DNA from: Corynebacterium sp. zg-331
GTDB taxonomy: Bacteria; Actinomycetota; Actinomycetes; Mycobacteriales; Mycobacteriaceae
Length of the DNA stretch: 64,000 nt
Assembly: GCF_014267345.1 (NCBI RefSeq)
Contig: NZ_JACMYD010000001.1
Span: forward strand, 434,001 to 498,000
Direction of reading: 5' to 3'
Shown: positions 34,390-44,172 of the stretch, piece by piece
How positions within the stretch are numbered: the stretch's first letter is position 1
Layout: each line of letters starts with the position of its first letter
Made by a program: the position numbers and the translations under genes
Notes under the pieces: model-generated
What the model saw: the letters and a program-made list of their open reading frames with translations, nothing else
Database searches by the model: none
Told to the model about the DNA's origin: nothing

Positions 34390-34429
34390 GCCCGTGCCCA
34401 CCGGCGGTTGTGCTCCGGTGGGCACGGGC
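34390..34429. terminator. Strong hairpin between converging genes
   Basis: A perfect 15-bp stem (34390-34404 with 34415-34429, core CCCGTGCCCACCGG) with a 10-nt loop lies between the DUF4190-like gene and sigA, which converge. It probably ends both transcripts; the U-tract is short. Confidence 0.75.
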
Positions 34430-34454
34430 TTCGCGTGATGATGACCCGAGGTTC

Positions 34455-36071
34455 CTAATCCAGATAATCGCGCAGAACCTGGGAGCGCGAGGGGTGGCGC
34501 AGCTTCGACATCGTTTTGGACTCGATCTGGCGGATGCGTTCCCGAGTTACTCCGTAGACCTGACCGATCTCGTCTAAAGTGCGCGGCATGCCGTCGGTGA
34601 GGCCGAACCTCAGCTTGACCACGCCGGCCTCGCGGTCGGAGAGGGTGTGCAGTACGTCCCGGAGCTGATCCTGGAGCAGGGTGAAGGAGACGGCGTCGAC
34701 GGCGATGACGGCCTCGGAATCCTCGATGAAGTCGCCCAGTTGGCTATCGCCCTCGTCGCCAATGGTCTGGTCCAGGGAGATGGGCTCGCGGGCATACTGC
34801 TGGATCTCCAGCACCTTTTCCTCGGTGATGTCCATCTCCCGGGCGAGTTCCTGGGGAGTGGGCTCGCGGCCCAGGTCCTGGAGCAGTTCGCGCTGAATAC
34901 GCCCGAGCTTGTTGATGACCTCCACCATGTGTACTGGGATACGGATGGTGCGCGCCTGATCCGCCATGGCGCGGGTGATGGCCTGGCGGATCCACCAGGT
35001 GGCGTAGGTGGAGAACTTATAGCCCTTGGTGTAGTCGAACTTTTCCACCGCGCGAATGAGGCCCAGGTTGCCCTCCTGGATAAGATCGAGGAAGGCCATG
35101 CCGCGCCCGGTGTAGCGCTTGGCCAGGGAGACCACCAGGCGGAGATTGGCTTCTAGCAGGTGGTTCTTTGCTTTGCGTCCGTCCCGGGCGATGGAACGAA
35201 GATCGCGCTTTACGGCCGGGGTGAGCTTGGCATCCTTGTCCCCGGCGGCAAAGGCCTCATCCATCTGTTCCATGCGGTACGTGGCGTACAGCCCGGCCTC
35301 GATCCGCTTGGCCAGGGAGACCTCCTGCTCGGCGTTGAGCAGCGCGACCTTGCCAATCTGCTTAAGGTAGGCGCGCACGGAGTCCGCGGAGGCCGTCAGC
35401 TCAGCGTCCTTGCGGGCCTGACGCAGCGCGGCGGACTCGTCCTCGTCCCAGACCGAGGAACTCTCGCTCTCCTCGTCGCCGTCGTCCTCGGGCTCGTCCT
35501 CGGACACCTCGGTGTCATCTACCTCCTCGACATCCTCGCTATCGAAATCGTCGTCCTCCTCGACATCCTCGCTATCGAAATCGTCGTCCTCGTCGAGATC
35601 GGGATCGAAGTCCTGTTCCTCCTCGTGGGGGGTGAGCTCCTCTTCCGTGAGGGTCTCATCCTCCTCCACGGGGGCCGGGGGTGCCTCCTTGACCTTTGCC
35701 GGACGAGCGGGAGTCTTCTTCGCGGCCGTCTTGCGGGTGGTTTTCTTGGCGGCCTTTTTCGCCGCGGCCTTGCGCGCAGCCTTGCGTGCGGTCTTTTTCG
35801 CTGTTTTCTTAGCCGTCTTTGTGGCCGCCTTCTTGGCGGTCTTTTTTACCGGGGTGGGCGTGGCATCGGCAGCCTGCGAGGTGGCCTCGGGGGCGGCGGG
35901 TGCCGTGGAAGCCTCCGGGGCGGTAGCCACGGCCTTGCGGGGCGCGGCCTTGCGCGCAGCCTTGCGTGCGGTCTTCTTGGCAGTCTTTTTCGCGGTAGCG
36001 GTGGAGGAAACAGGCTGATGCGCCTCGTTTTCTCCCGCACCGGAATTTCCTGAAGTAGTGGTGGCTACCAC
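34455..36071 (-). CDS. sigA: Primary RNA polymerase sigma factor SigA
   Basis: SigA is the essential housekeeping sigma factor. Regions 1.2 to 4.2 (about residues 228-538) are complete, with [27 protein letters not shown] in region 2, the -10-reading [14 protein letters not shown], and [17 protein letters not shown] in region 4. The N-terminal 220 residues are unusual: a Lys/Ala-rich stretch (about 27-125) with [17 protein letters not shown] repeats, then an acidic tract (about 133-215). Histone-like Lys/Ala repeats in SigA are known in actinobacteria, but here they are expanded and repeated at DNA level. ppgK lies upstream on the same strand. Confidence 0.96.
   Translation of the reverse strand: MVATTTSGNSGAGENEAHQPVSSTATAKKTAKKTARKAARKAAPRKAVATAPEASTAPAAPEATSQAADATPTPVKKTAKKAATKTAKKTAKKTARKAARKAAAKKAAKKTTRKTAAKKTPARPAKVKEAPPAPVEEDETLTEEELTPHEEEQDFDPDLDEDDDFDSEDVEEDDDFDSEDVEEVDDTEVSEDEPEDDGDEESESSSVWDEDESAALRQARKDAELTASADSVRAYLKQIGKVALLNAEQEVSLAKRIEAGLYATYRMEQMDEAFAAGDKDAKLTPAVKRDLRSIARDGRKAKNHLLEANLRLVVSLAKRYTGRGMAFLDLIQEGNLGLIRAVEKFDYTKGYKFSTYATWWIRQAITRAMADQARTIRIPVHMVEVINKLGRIQRELLQDLGREPTPQELAREMDITEEKVLEIQQYAREPISLDQTIGDEGDSQLGDFIEDSEAVIAVDAVSFTLLQDQLRDVLHTLSDREAGVVKLRFGLTDGMPRTLDEIGQVYGVTRERIRQIESKTMSKLRHPSRSQVLRDYLD
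35524..35589. repeat. Perfect 33-bp tandem duplication inside sigA
   Basis: Positions 35524-35556 and 35557-35589 are identical. Each unit encodes 11 residues ([11 protein letters not shown]) of the acidic N-terminal tract, so the reading frame is kept. Such perfect copies suggest recent or unstable repeat number. Confidence 0.9.
35764..35975. repeat. Pair of 32-bp direct repeats in the Lys/Ala region of sigA
   Basis: The same 32-bp stretch occurs at 35764-35795 and 35944-35975, 180 bp (60 codons) apart, each encoding [15 protein letters not shown] residues. Recombination between them would remove 60 codons in frame. Confidence 0.85.
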
Positions 36072-36240
36072 GTACGCCCTTTCGACTTGCTTGATGCTTC
36101 CTCAAACCATCCAAGGATGATACCCGTATCCACAAGCAATAGCGGCCCGGAAGGATTCCGGGCACCATCGCTGCGCTGGGCACGTGGTCCCTACAATGCT
36201 GGGCCACGATAGACAACCGCACAGTGTAGCAGGTAATGCC

Positions 36241-36993
36241 CTAGGTGGTGGATAGCCGCTGCGCGGCCATGGCTGCCCCCACAATACCCGCAGTATTGAG
36301 CAGGCGGGCGGGCAGAACCGGCGTGCGGCACGTGAGCAGCGGCACCCATTTTTCGGACTTCCGGGAAATGCCCCCGCCCACAATAAACAGGGAGGGGGAG
36401 AATAACGCCTCGTAGGCGTGCAGCACCTTATCCACCCGCTTGGCCCAGTGCGCGTAGCTCAGGTTCTTGCGTTCTTTGACGGTGGAGGAGGCGCGACGCT
36501 CGGCCTCCTTGCCGCCCACCTCCAGGTGTCCGAGTTCGCTGTTGGGGTAGAGATGGCCGTCGATAAGGATGGCCGAACCGATCCCCGTCCCCAGAGTGAG
36601 GAAGATAACCGGGCCGGTGGCGGCCTCGGGGATCCCGTACGCAACCTCCGCCAGGCCCGCGGCGTCTGCGTCGTTGAGGACGGTCACGGCTCGGCCGCCG
36701 AGGTGTCGAGAAAAGAGTTCTCGCGCGTTCGTGCCCACCCAGGAGGAATCGATGTTGGCGGCGCTTTCCACGACGTGGTTGCGCACGATGCCGGGCACGG
36801 TGATGCCCACCGGCCCGCTCCATCCGGCCCGCTCGACGATGCGGGCGGTTACCTCGGCCACCGCCTCCGGGGTGGCGGGCTGGGGGGTAAGGATCTTGAT
36901 CCGCTCGGAGGCGAATTCCCCGCTACGCATATCCACTCGGGCTCCTTTGACCCCGGAACCGCCCACGTCGATGCCAAAACCGATGCTGCTCAT
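36241..36993 (-). CDS. ppgK: Polyphosphate glucokinase
   Basis: This ROK-family kinase phosphorylates glucose with polyphosphate (and ATP). It shows the phosphate-binding [13 protein letters not shown] motif at residues 6-18, the [14 protein letters not shown] active-site segment and the [13 protein letters not shown] motif. The length of 250 residues matches actinobacterial PpgK. Position between suhB and sigA is the same as in C. glutamicum. It diverges from suhB with only 27 bp between the start codons. Confidence 0.94.
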   Translation of the reverse strand: MSSIGFGIDVGGSGVKGARVDMRSGEFASERIKILTPQPATPEAVAEVTARIVERAGWSGPVGITVPGIVRNHVVESAANIDSSWVGTNARELFSRHLGGRAVTVLNDADAAGLAEVAYGIPEAATGPVIFLTLGTGIGSAILIDGHLYPNSELGHLEVGGKEAERRASSTVKERKNLSYAHWAKRVDKVLHAYEALFSPSLFIVGGGISRKSEKWVPLLTCRTPVLPARLLNTAGIVGAAMAAQRLSTT

Positions 36994-37001
36994 AGCCTCG
37001 G

Positions 37002-37011
37002 AGTGTACAAA
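37002..37011. promoter_or_regulatory. Overlapping divergent -10 elements of ppgK and suhB
   Basis: TACAAA (37006-37011, plus strand) lies 9 bp before suhB ATG 37021. TACACT (37007-37002, minus strand) lies 8 bp before the ppgK ATG. Both distances fit leaderless transcripts, which are common in corynebacteria, and neither gene has a Shine-Dalgarno sequence. Confidence 0.4.
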
Positions 37012-37020
37012 ATCGGCACA

Positions 37021-37869
37021 ATGGGGTGCATGACGGATGATCGGGACCCGACCTTATTGCGCGACCTTGCTCAGGACTGGGTGAGACAGGCCGCCGCAGC
37101 CATCGAGAAGAAGAAAGCGGAGTTGGGCGACCTACGCCCCTATACCTTCACCAAGACCTCCTCGGTGGATCCGGTGACCGTGGTGGACACCATGACCGAG
37201 GAACTCCTGGTGGAGGCGATCGCCGCGCGGCGGTCGGGCGATGGGATCATCGCGGAGGAAGGCTCCAGCCAGCGCTCCACCACGGGGGTGTCGTGGATCA
37301 TCGATCCCATCGACGGCACGGTGAACTTTCTTTATGGCCTCGCGCACTACGCGGTGTCCCTCGCCGCAGCTATCGACGGCACCGTGGTAGCCGCCGCCGT
37401 CATGAACGTGGCCGATGGCTCCCTCTATCGGGCCGCGCGCGGGTGCGGTGCCCAGGTGGTGCGCGGGAAGCGCGTGACGCAGCTGCGCGTCACGGAGACG
37501 CAGCAAGCCGCTCAGGCGCTGGTGGCCACGGGTTTTTCCTACCATGCTGCGCGCCGTGCGCAGCAAGCGAGGGCATTGCAGGAGATTCTGCCGCGGGTGC
37601 GGGACATTCGCCGCCTGGGTTCGGCGGCGCTCGACCTGTGCGCCGTGGCGGAAGGACGGGTGGATGCCTACTACGAGCACGGGATCCATTGCTGGGATTA
37701 TGCGGCGGGCGCGCTCATCGCGCAGGAGGCGGGAGCCGTGGTAGAAGCGCCGGCGCTCTCGGTGCCGGGCGAGGAATGCCGCCGCACATTCGCCGCGGCG
37801 CCCGGGGTGGCCGCCGAGATGAAGCGGGTTATCGACGACGCCGGGGCGGGGACGCGCCTGGGCGATTAG
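37021..37869 (+). CDS. suhB: Inositol monophosphatase family protein
   Basis: The enzyme removes phosphate from myo-inositol-1-phosphate, a step toward phosphatidylinositol and mycothiol. Metal-binding motifs are present: the EEG segment (IIAEEGSS), [12 protein letters not shown] near residue 94 and [15 protein letters not shown] near the end. The start is ATG 37021 (leaderless) or ATG 37030. It is often called suhB or impA in relatives. Product supply links it to the pgsA/pimA operon further along. Confidence 0.9.
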   Translation: MGCMTDDRDPTLLRDLAQDWVRQAAAAIEKKKAELGDLRPYTFTKTSSVDPVTVVDTMTEELLVEAIAARRSGDGIIAEEGSSQRSTTGVSWIIDPIDGTVNFLYGLAHYAVSLAAAIDGTVVAAAVMNVADGSLYRAARGCGAQVVRGKRVTQLRVTETQQAAQALVATGFSYHAARRAQQARALQEILPRVRDIRRLGSAALDLCAVAEGRVDAYYEHGIHCWDYAAGALIAQEAGAVVEAPALSVPGEECRRTFAAAPGVAAEMKRVIDDAGAGTRLGD

Positions 37870-37934
37870 CAGACGGTATCGGTCGTGCGATTATCGGTGG
37901 TCCGACACGGTAAAATATCCTTTTACCTGGGGAT

Positions 37935-37963
37935 ATGACAGGGCTAGTCGTGTGGTTTAATAT
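37935..37963 (+). promoter_or_regulatory. Promoter of the DUF4193 gene
   Basis: ATGACA (37935-37940) and TAATAT (37958-37963) are 17 bp apart, a near-consensus housekeeping promoter. Just upstream, GGTAAAA (37909-37915) and TTTTACC (37921-37927) form a short perfect inverted repeat that may end suhB transcription or serve as an operator. Confidence 0.6.
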
Positions 37964-38067
37964 GCGCGTCCAAGAACACAACGCCAGCCGGGCGCGTGTC
38001 CCCACGCTTCGCGTGCGACAGGACCACGGGCTGGCGTGGCACGACGACGACGCCAGAGGTGAACCGC

Positions 38068-38361
38068 ATGGCAACCGATTATGACGCCCCGCGACGCAGG
38101 GCCGAGGACGAGCTTGAGACCGATTCCCTGGAGGGCATCAAGGCCGCGGAAGCGGAGAACTCCTCTATGAACGAGGATGGGGAGATCATCGACTCCTTTG
38201 AGCCGCCGACGCTGGATCTCAGCGGCGAGGAAATCAACGTGACCGTGGTGCCGCGCCAGTCTGACGAGTTCACTTGCTCCAGCTGCTTCCTGGTGCAGCG
38301 CAAAAACCGTATCTCCCACGTGGAGGACGACGGTGCCGTCATCTGCCAGGACTGCGCCTAA
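38068..38361 (+). CDS. DUF4193 family zinc-ribbon-like protein
   Basis: This 97-residue acidic protein has the actinobacterial DUF4193 pattern. The N-terminus is MATDYDAPRRRAEDELETDS, the middle strand reads EEINVTVVPRQSDEFTC, and the end carries two paired cysteine motifs, CSSCFLVQRKNR and CQDCA, that would bind one zinc ion. A good promoter lies about 105 bp upstream. Function is unknown; high expression is plausible from the promoter quality. Confidence 0.9.
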   Translation: MATDYDAPRRRAEDELETDSLEGIKAAEAENSSMNEDGEIIDSFEPPTLDLSGEEINVTVVPRQSDEFTCSSCFLVQRKNRISHVEDDGAVICQDCA

Positions 38362-38426
38362 AGAAACATAGGGGAGTTTATGCCCCGAGGGGGACCCGGG
38401 GTGGCGATGCCCCGACGGTAAAGGGG

Positions 38427-38912
38427 TCATGCGCCTTGGGTAAAGGCCTCCAGGAGGGCCTCGGGGTTCTTCGAGCCAATGAGCCAATAGGGAGTGGGGT
38501 CCTCGGGATCGTTGAGCACGATCATTGCCATCTCCGGCACCCACCCGTGGGAGACCACGAAGGCCGCGGGATCGAGCTGATGACCCATCGCGTTGCGCTT
38601 GGCGGTGGCGGGCACCGCCAAGCTGCGGTCTACTACCTCGTGCGGCAAGATCGCCCCGCCGACGCGCAGCCAGCGTATCCCCTCGGCGTCGCGCTCCACC
38701 TGGATCACGGTGGAGGAAAGCCACAGCAATAGCCATACGGCCACCAAGGAAAGAATAACCGCGGGTGCCACCAGCCAGACCGGGGAACGATTGTGGGCGA
38801 GCTGGGCGGTCACCAGGGCCACCAAGCCGAACGCGAGGAGCCACCAGTACAGTGGCACCCACTGGCGTTCCCGGTAGAGAACAGTGCGTGCGGGGGAGGC
38901 GGAGTCAGTCAC
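38427..38912 (-). CDS. DUF3093 membrane protein
   Basis: The 161-residue product opens with VLYRERQWVPLYWWLLAFG, the DUF3093 signature. Two membrane helices (about 19-67) and a soluble domain with a GWVPEMAMIVLNDPEDPTPYWLIGSKNP segment follow. It starts with GTG and is divergent from dut. Its neighbour dut and the DUF3710/DUF3159 genes form the same cluster in other corynebacteria. Function is unknown. Confidence 0.85.
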   Translation of the reverse strand: MTDSASPARTVLYRERQWVPLYWWLLAFGLVALVTAQLAHNRSPVWLVAPAVILSLVAVWLLLWLSSTVIQVERDAEGIRWLRVGGAILPHEVVDRSLAVPATAKRNAMGHQLDPAAFVVSHGWVPEMAMIVLNDPEDPTPYWLIGSKNPEALLEAFTQGA

Positions 38913-39012
38913 GGCTTTCTAGCTTACGTCATCGTGACGCCGCTGCGGCAGTGCCGTGGCGTGGGAGGGTGGCTCTAGCATCGGATAGGCGACAGGCCGT
39001 AGGGTGGGACTG

Positions 39013-39459
39013 GTGAATGCGCTTTCCTCGATCAAAGTCAAACGCCTTGACCCGGAGCTTCCGCTGCCCACGCGGGCCTTTCCCGGTGACGCGGGCGTGG
39101 ATCTCTACGCTGCCGAATCCGTCGATCTGGCTCCGGGAGAGCGGGCTGTCGTGGGTACCGGCATTGCTATCGCCTTGCCGCACGGCACCGTCGGCCTGGT
39201 GCATCCGCGCTCGGGCCTGGCGGCGCGCCAGGGGTTGAGCATCGTCAATGCGCCCGGAACTATCGATTCCGCTTATCGAGGCGAGGTCAAGGTGTGCCTG
39301 ATCAACCTCGATCCGAGAGAAACGATCCACCTTCGACGCGGCACCCGTATTGCGCAGCTCGTGGTGCAAAGAGTGGAGTTGCCGGACTTCCTGGAGGTGG
39401 AGGAACTCGATGAGACCGAGCGCGGCACAGGGGGGTATGGTTCGACGGGGATTGACTAA
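39013..39459 (+). CDS. dut: dUTP diphosphatase
   Basis: Dut hydrolyses dUTP to dUMP, keeping uracil out of DNA. All five trimeric dUTPase motifs are present: AGVDLYA (27-33), PRSGLA (65-70), [10 protein letters not shown] (82-91), RGTRIAQLV and the P-loop-like GGYGSTG near the end. GTG 39013 gives 148 residues, close to relatives; GTG 39004 is the alternative. It heads a run with DUF3710, DUF3159 and the RNA methyltransferase genes. Confidence 0.95.
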   Translation: MNALSSIKVKRLDPELPLPTRAFPGDAGVDLYAAESVDLAPGERAVVGTGIAIALPHGTVGLVHPRSGLAARQGLSIVNAPGTIDSAYRGEVKVCLINLDPRETIHLRRGTRIAQLVVQRVELPDFLEVEELDETERGTGGYGSTGID

Positions 39460-39567
39460 AAGCCTCGCCCCATCGCGTCCCAGGCTGGCGGTATGGCTAT
39501 CCTAGGACTGATAAATCGATACCCTCCCACTCCGCGATCGCCGTACACGAAAGGACGTGACACCCAC

Positions 39568-40323
39568 ATGGCTTTGTGGCCGTTTGGCAAGAAGGATAAG
39601 AATCCCTCCACGGAGGAGCAGGGCAGCGCCCTTGCGGCACCGTCTCCCGACAACCCGGAGGTGCAGCACGTCCCGGCCTCTACCGAGGCGGAAGACCCCG
39701 CCGCCGGTGCGGAGGGGTTGCCGCTGCGCCACGACGCGATCAACGGCGATACGGGCCCCTTCGACGGCGATTCCGTGGACATCGAGGACTTTGACTTCTC
39801 CGATTTTGCCGGCGGCATCCTCAACCTTGGTTCCCTTAAGCTGCCCCTGCCCAGCGAGTCGCAGGTCCAGGTGGAGATGGGCGAGCAGGGTCCGCGGATG
39901 CTCCACGTGGTGACCCGCCACGGTCGGATTACCCCCGTGGCCTTTGCGGCTCCCCGCTCCGGTAGCCAGTGGCGCCAGGCGGTGACGGAGATCGTGGATC
40001 AAATGCGAGGCGATGGCCTCGAGCCGGAGATCGAGGATGGTCCCTGGGGTCGGGAGATCGTGACCCGAGGGACCGCGGGGGTGATTCGCCTCATCGGCGT
40101 GGACGGCCCGCGCTGGATGCTGCGCTTTACGCTCGCCGGACCGTTGGAGGCCGCCGATGAGCTTGCCACCTTGGGCCGTGAGCTCGCCGCGCGTACGTTT
40201 GTCTACCGCGGCGAGCAGCCTATCTTGGCTGGTAACTCCCTGCCGGTGGCCCTGCCCAAGCAGCTGGTGGACCAGGTCAATCAGGCGATGAAGCAGCGCG
40301 CCGAGCAGGAAAACCAGCAGTAG
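39568..40323 (+). CDS. DUF3710 family protein
   Basis: The 251-residue product starts with MALWPFGKKDK, typical of DUF3710. It has an acidic linker to about residue 85, then a beta-rich domain (LPLPSESQVQVEMGEQGPRMLHVVTRHGRITPVAFAAPRS and WGREIVTRGTAGVIRLIGVDGPRWMLRFTLAGP). It is conserved next to dut in actinobacteria. No catalytic motif is apparent and the function is unknown. AAAGGA is 13 bp before the ATG, rather far. Confidence 0.87.
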   Translation: MALWPFGKKDKNPSTEEQGSALAAPSPDNPEVQHVPASTEAEDPAAGAEGLPLRHDAINGDTGPFDGDSVDIEDFDFSDFAGGILNLGSLKLPLPSESQVQVEMGEQGPRMLHVVTRHGRITPVAFAAPRSGSQWRQAVTEIVDQMRGDGLEPEIEDGPWGREIVTRGTAGVIRLIGVDGPRWMLRFTLAGPLEAADELATLGRELAARTFVYRGEQPILAGNSLPVALPKQLVDQVNQAMKQRAEQENQQ

Positions 40324-40335
40324 GGCCTCATCTCC

Positions 40336-40992
40336 GTGGAAGATCAGACGATGACCACCCCGGAGCCCACCCTTCTCGAACAGATGGGTGGGTTGACCGG
40401 GCTGGTGTCCTCCACGCTGCCGGTGCTGGTGCTGGTGCCCGTCAATACCCTCTGGGGGCTGACCCCGGCCCTGGTGGCGGCCCTGGGGGCCGCCCTGCTC
40501 ATATTCTTCTGGCGGTTGCTACGCAGGGAATCCCTGCAGCCCGCTATCTCCGGGCTGTTTGGCGTGGGGATCTGCGCGGCGATCGCGTGGTGGATGGGCG
40601 ACGCTAAGGGGTACTTCCTCTATGGCATTTGGGCTTCGCTGGTGCTGGGCATCGCCGCGCTGGTGTCCATCCTGGTGCGCTGGCCGCTGGTGGGATTGAT
40701 GTGGAAGGGCCTTAACGGCGAGGCGATGACGTGGCGATCCGTAGTGCGGGCGCGCCGCGCCTACTCCTGGGCCACCGCGGGCTGGGCCGCGGTATTTTTT
40801 TCGCGATTCCTGGTGCAAAGGGTCCTTTACGAGGACTTTTCTACCACCGACCTCGCCGTGGCCAGGATGCTCATGGGGTGGCCGCTCACGGGCGTGGTGA
40901 CGGTTTTGACGATCGTCATGGTGCGCCGCGCCGATGCCGCCGTGGCGAAGTGTTCCCCCGAGCGAAAGGAATCACCGGAACATGACGGATAA
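40336..40992 (+). CDS. DUF3159 membrane protein
   Basis: This 218-residue protein has the DUF3159 pattern, LLEQMGGLTGLVSSTLPVLVLVPVN followed by five to six membrane helices. GEAMTWRSVVRARRAYSWATAGWA is the conserved cytoplasmic loop. GTG 40336 or ATG 40351 may be the start. Its end overlaps the next gene by 11 bp. Function is unknown; position between dut/DUF3710 and the RNA methyltransferase is conserved. Confidence 0.85.
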   Translation: MEDQTMTTPEPTLLEQMGGLTGLVSSTLPVLVLVPVNTLWGLTPALVAALGAALLIFFWRLLRRESLQPAISGLFGVGICAAIAWWMGDAKGYFLYGIWASLVLGIAALVSILVRWPLVGLMWKGLNGEAMTWRSVVRARRAYSWATAGWAAVFFSRFLVQRVLYEDFSTTDLAVARMLMGWPLTGVVTVLTIVMVRRADAAVAKCSPERKESPEHDG

Positions 40993-42205
40993 ACAGGAAA
41001 CGGTGCGCGTGCGCATCGACCGGATGGCGCACGGCGGGGAGGGCATCGGCACCCTTGACGGGCGCATCGTGTTCGCGTCCGGGGCTTTTCCTGGCGATAC
41101 CGTGGACGTGCGCGTTACCAAGGCCAAGCATTCTTTTCTACGCGGTCGCACCGAGCGGCTGCTGGAGGCTTCGCCGCTGCGCGGGGCGTCTCGGTGCGAG
41201 GCGGCCGAGCGCGGGGCGGGCTGCTGCGATTTCGCCGCGCTGACCCCGGAGGCGGAAATACAGATCAAGGAGACCGTGCTGCGCGATCAGCTCTTCCGCA
41301 TCGGCGGCATTCGCTCCGAGCGCGTGGCGACTACTCCTTTGGAGCCCGCGACGCAGTGGCGCACGCGCACCAGGCTGGGCGTGGACGATCGGGGTCGCGC
41401 GGGTGTGCGTCGATTAGCCTCCCACGACCTCATCACCGAGGTTGCCTGTGCGCAGCCGGTGGCCGGCCTGCTCGATGGCCTGGTGGGCGACGGTGCCCGA
41501 GAGCTCAGCCCGGGGGCGGAAGTGGTGGCCGTGATGGGCGACGACGGTCAGCGGCATGTGGTGGAAACGCGGCGGGCCGCGCGTGGTCGGCGCACGGAGC
41601 GCCTCGGGAAGACCATCGAGGGCGACCCGGAGGTGTCGCACACGGTGGCCGGGCACACCTTCCGCTTCCCGGTGACGGCCTTTTGGCAAGCCCACCGGCG
41701 CGCACCGGAGGCCTATAGCGAGCGCCTGATCCAGTGGCTGACGCAGGCCTTGGGCGGGCCCTCCGATTCGCCCGCCGTGGCCTGGGATCTCTACGGTGGC
41801 GTGGGTCTCTTTGTTCCGCCGTTGGCCGCGGCCTTGGGGAGCCAGACACGCATTTATTCCGTGGACGCCTCCCACGCCGCCACCACCCGGCCGCAGGACT
41901 GCTTGGAGCCCTACGATGTGGTGGTGCGCGGCTCCCGGGTGGAGCGCTGCTTGAGCACCCTCCCGGCCCCGCGGGCGGTGGTGCTGGATCCGCCGCGCAC
42001 CGGGGCGGGCGCGGAGGTGGTGCGCGGCATCGCCCAGGCCGGGCCCAAGGCGGTGGTGCATATCGGTTGCGATCCGGCCACCTTCGCCCGGGATCTGCGT
42101 GCCTGGCGCGACAACGGCTATCGGGTGGAGAAGCTGGAGCTTATCAACGCTTTCCCGGGAACTCATCACAGCGAGGCGCTGGCTCTGATCGTTCCGGGGG
42201 AGTGA
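40982..42205 (+). CDS. TRAM-domain RNA (uracil-5-)-methyltransferase family protein (RumA/TrmA-like)
   Basis: The N-terminal TRAM domain (residues 1-62, [31 protein letters not shown]) is followed by a SAM methyltransferase core with [15 protein letters not shown]. The catalytic region has [11 protein letters not shown] and the [14 protein letters not shown] motif with the nucleophilic Cys. Members make 5-methyluridine in 23S rRNA or tRNA; the exact target is not clear here. The iron-sulfur cysteines seen in RumA are only partly present ([14 protein letters not shown]). ATG 40982 overlaps DUF3159. Confidence 0.87.
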   Translation: MTDKQETVRVRIDRMAHGGEGIGTLDGRIVFASGAFPGDTVDVRVTKAKHSFLRGRTERLLEASPLRGASRCEAAERGAGCCDFAALTPEAEIQIKETVLRDQLFRIGGIRSERVATTPLEPATQWRTRTRLGVDDRGRAGVRRLASHDLITEVACAQPVAGLLDGLVGDGARELSPGAEVVAVMGDDGQRHVVETRRAARGRRTERLGKTIEGDPEVSHTVAGHTFRFPVTAFWQAHRRAPEAYSERLIQWLTQALGGPSDSPAVAWDLYGGVGLFVPPLAAALGSQTRIYSVDASHAATTRPQDCLEPYDVVVRGSRVERCLSTLPAPRAVVLDPPRTGAGAEVVRGIAQAGPKAVVHIGCDPATFARDLRAWRDNGYRVEKLELINAFPGTHHSEALALIVPGE

Positions 42206-42267
42206 TCGGGGGTAAAGTAGAACAAACGCTAATCGCCGGTGTGAGGCAAAAGGAGCCGAGCAGACTG

Positions 42268-44172
42268 ATGGATATTCTCCGTGAAATATCGTCGCCCGCA
42301 GACTTAAAGGCGCTGGAAGCCGACCAGTTAGAGCAGCTGTGCCGGGAGATACGTGACTTCCTCGTGACCAAGGTCTCCGCCACGGGTGGGCACCTCGGCC
42401 CCAATCTCGGGGTAGTGGAACTCACCGTGGCCCTGCACCGGGTGTTTGATTCCCCCCGGGATCCCCTCATCTTTGACACCTCACACCAGTCTTACGTGCA
42501 CAAGATCCTTACCGGGCGTCGGGATCGTTTTGACACCCTGCGCAAAAAGGATGGGCTGTCCGGCTACACCGACCGCGGGGAAAGCGAGCACGATTGGACG
42601 GAATCTTCGCACGCCTCGGCGGCGCTATCCTATGCCGATGGCCTGTCCAAGGCGTTCCTGCTGCGCGGGGAATCCGAGCGCAGCGTGGTGGCGGTGGTGG
42701 GCGATGGCGCCATGACGGGCGGGATGTGCTGGGAGGCGTTGAATAATATCGCCGCCGATAAGACCCGCAACGTGGTGATCGTGGTTAACGATAACGGGCG
42801 TAGTTATTCCCCCACCATCGGCGGTTTCGCGGAAAACCTTGCCGAATTGCGCATGTTGCGCACCTACGACCGGGTGATGGAACAGGGCAAGAGCACGTTG
42901 AAGTCCCTGGGGTGGGTGGGCGAGCGCGCCTTTGGCGCGTTGCACGCCCTGAAGGAGGGGGTGAAATCCTCCGTTCTGCCCACGGAAATGTTCCCGGAAT
43001 TGGGCATGAAGTATGTGGGGCCGGTCAACGGACACAACCTCAAGGCCCTGAGCAATGTCCTGGCGTACGCCCGGGATTACGAGGGGCCGATCATCGTCCA
43101 TGTGGTCACGGAAAAGGGGCGCGGTTATGCCCCGGCGGCCACCGAATCGACGGATCTCATGCACTCCACCGGCGTGATCGATCCGGCCACGGGCCGTGCC
43201 GTGAGTCAAGCCAAGGGGCCGAGTTGGACCTCGGTATTTTCCCGGGAGCTGCTCACGGCGGGCGAGCGGCGCGAGGACGTGGTGGCCATTACCGCCGCGA
43301 TGGCCGGCCCCACGGGCCTGGCTGCCTTCGGGGAGAAATACCCCGAGCGCTTCTTCGATGTTGGCATTGCCGAGCAGCACGCCCTGACTTCCGCCGCCGG
43401 TCTGGCGCTGGGGGGGCTACATCCGGTGGTGGCCCTGTATTCCACGTTTCTCAATAGGGCCTTTGACCAATTGCTCATGGACGTAGGCTTGCTCCATCAA
43501 CCGGTGACCTTGGTGTTGGATCGCTCCGGGGTCACTGGATCCGATGGGCCCAGCCATAACGGGGTATGGGACCTAGCCATCGCTTCCCTCGTGCCAGGCT
43601 TGGCGATTGCCGCCCCGCGCGACGGGGAGCGGCTCGCGGAGCTCTTCCGGGAGGCCCTGGAGGTGACAGACGGGCCCACCGTGGTGCGCTTTCCCAAGGG
43701 GGAGCTGCCGGAATCGGTTCCCGCCGTGGGAACCCTGGCCGATGGGGTGGACGTGCTGCGCTACGCCGACGCGCCCGAGGACGGGGTGGAGGTGCTTATA
43801 GTGAGCATCGGGGCGCTGGCCGGGGAGGCCTTGGCCGCGGCGGAAACCTTGACGACCTCCGGGGTGGGCATCACGGTGGTGGATCCCCGGTGGGTCTGCC
43901 CGATTCCGGCCTCGCTGATCGCCCTGGCGGCCGATCACGATCTGGTGGTAACCCTGGAGGACGGGGTGATTCGAGGCGGGATCGGGGCGCAGCTGAGCGA
44001 GGCCTTGGCCGCCGCAGAGGTAGATACCCCGGTGCGTCACCTTGCCTTTCCCGACGTCTTTCCCCAGCACGCCTCGCGCGCTGAGCTGCTGCGGGAGGTC
44101 GGCCTCGATGCCTTTGCCATCGCCGGGAGCGTGGAGCAGTGGCTCGGGGTTCTCTTTTCGCCTGAGAGCTAG
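42268..44172 (+). CDS. dxs: 1-deoxy-D-xylulose-5-phosphate synthase
   Basis: Dxs makes DXP from pyruvate and glyceraldehyde-3-phosphate, the entry to isoprenoid synthesis by the MEP route. The thiamine-diphosphate motif [18 protein letters not shown] is near residue 145. The second domain starts near 315 with the transketolase pyrimidine motif and [21 protein letters not shown]. The corynebacterial variants [10 protein letters not shown] and [13 protein letters not shown] replace the usual DVGHQ and GHSSTS forms. Length (634 aa) is standard. AAAAGGAG precedes the ATG. Its stop shares CTAG with the converging gene. Confidence 0.95.
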   Translation: MDILREISSPADLKALEADQLEQLCREIRDFLVTKVSATGGHLGPNLGVVELTVALHRVFDSPRDPLIFDTSHQSYVHKILTGRRDRFDTLRKKDGLSGYTDRGESEHDWTESSHASAALSYADGLSKAFLLRGESERSVVAVVGDGAMTGGMCWEALNNIAADKTRNVVIVVNDNGRSYSPTIGGFAENLAELRMLRTYDRVMEQGKSTLKSLGWVGERAFGALHALKEGVKSSVLPTEMFPELGMKYVGPVNGHNLKALSNVLAYARDYEGPIIVHVVTEKGRGYAPAATESTDLMHSTGVIDPATGRAVSQAKGPSWTSVFSRELLTAGERREDVVAITAAMAGPTGLAAFGEKYPERFFDVGIAEQHALTSAAGLALGGLHPVVALYSTFLNRAFDQLLMDVGLLHQPVTLVLDRSGVTGSDGPSHNGVWDLAIASLVPGLAIAAPRDGERLAELFREALEVTDGPTVVRFPKGELPESVPAVGTLADGVDVLRYADAPEDGVEVLIVSIGALAGEALAAAETLTTSGVGITVVDPRWVCPIPASLIALAADHDLVVTLEDGVIRGGIGAQLSEALAAAEVDTPVRHLAFPDVFPQHASRAELLREVGLDAFAIAGSVEQWLGVLFSPES

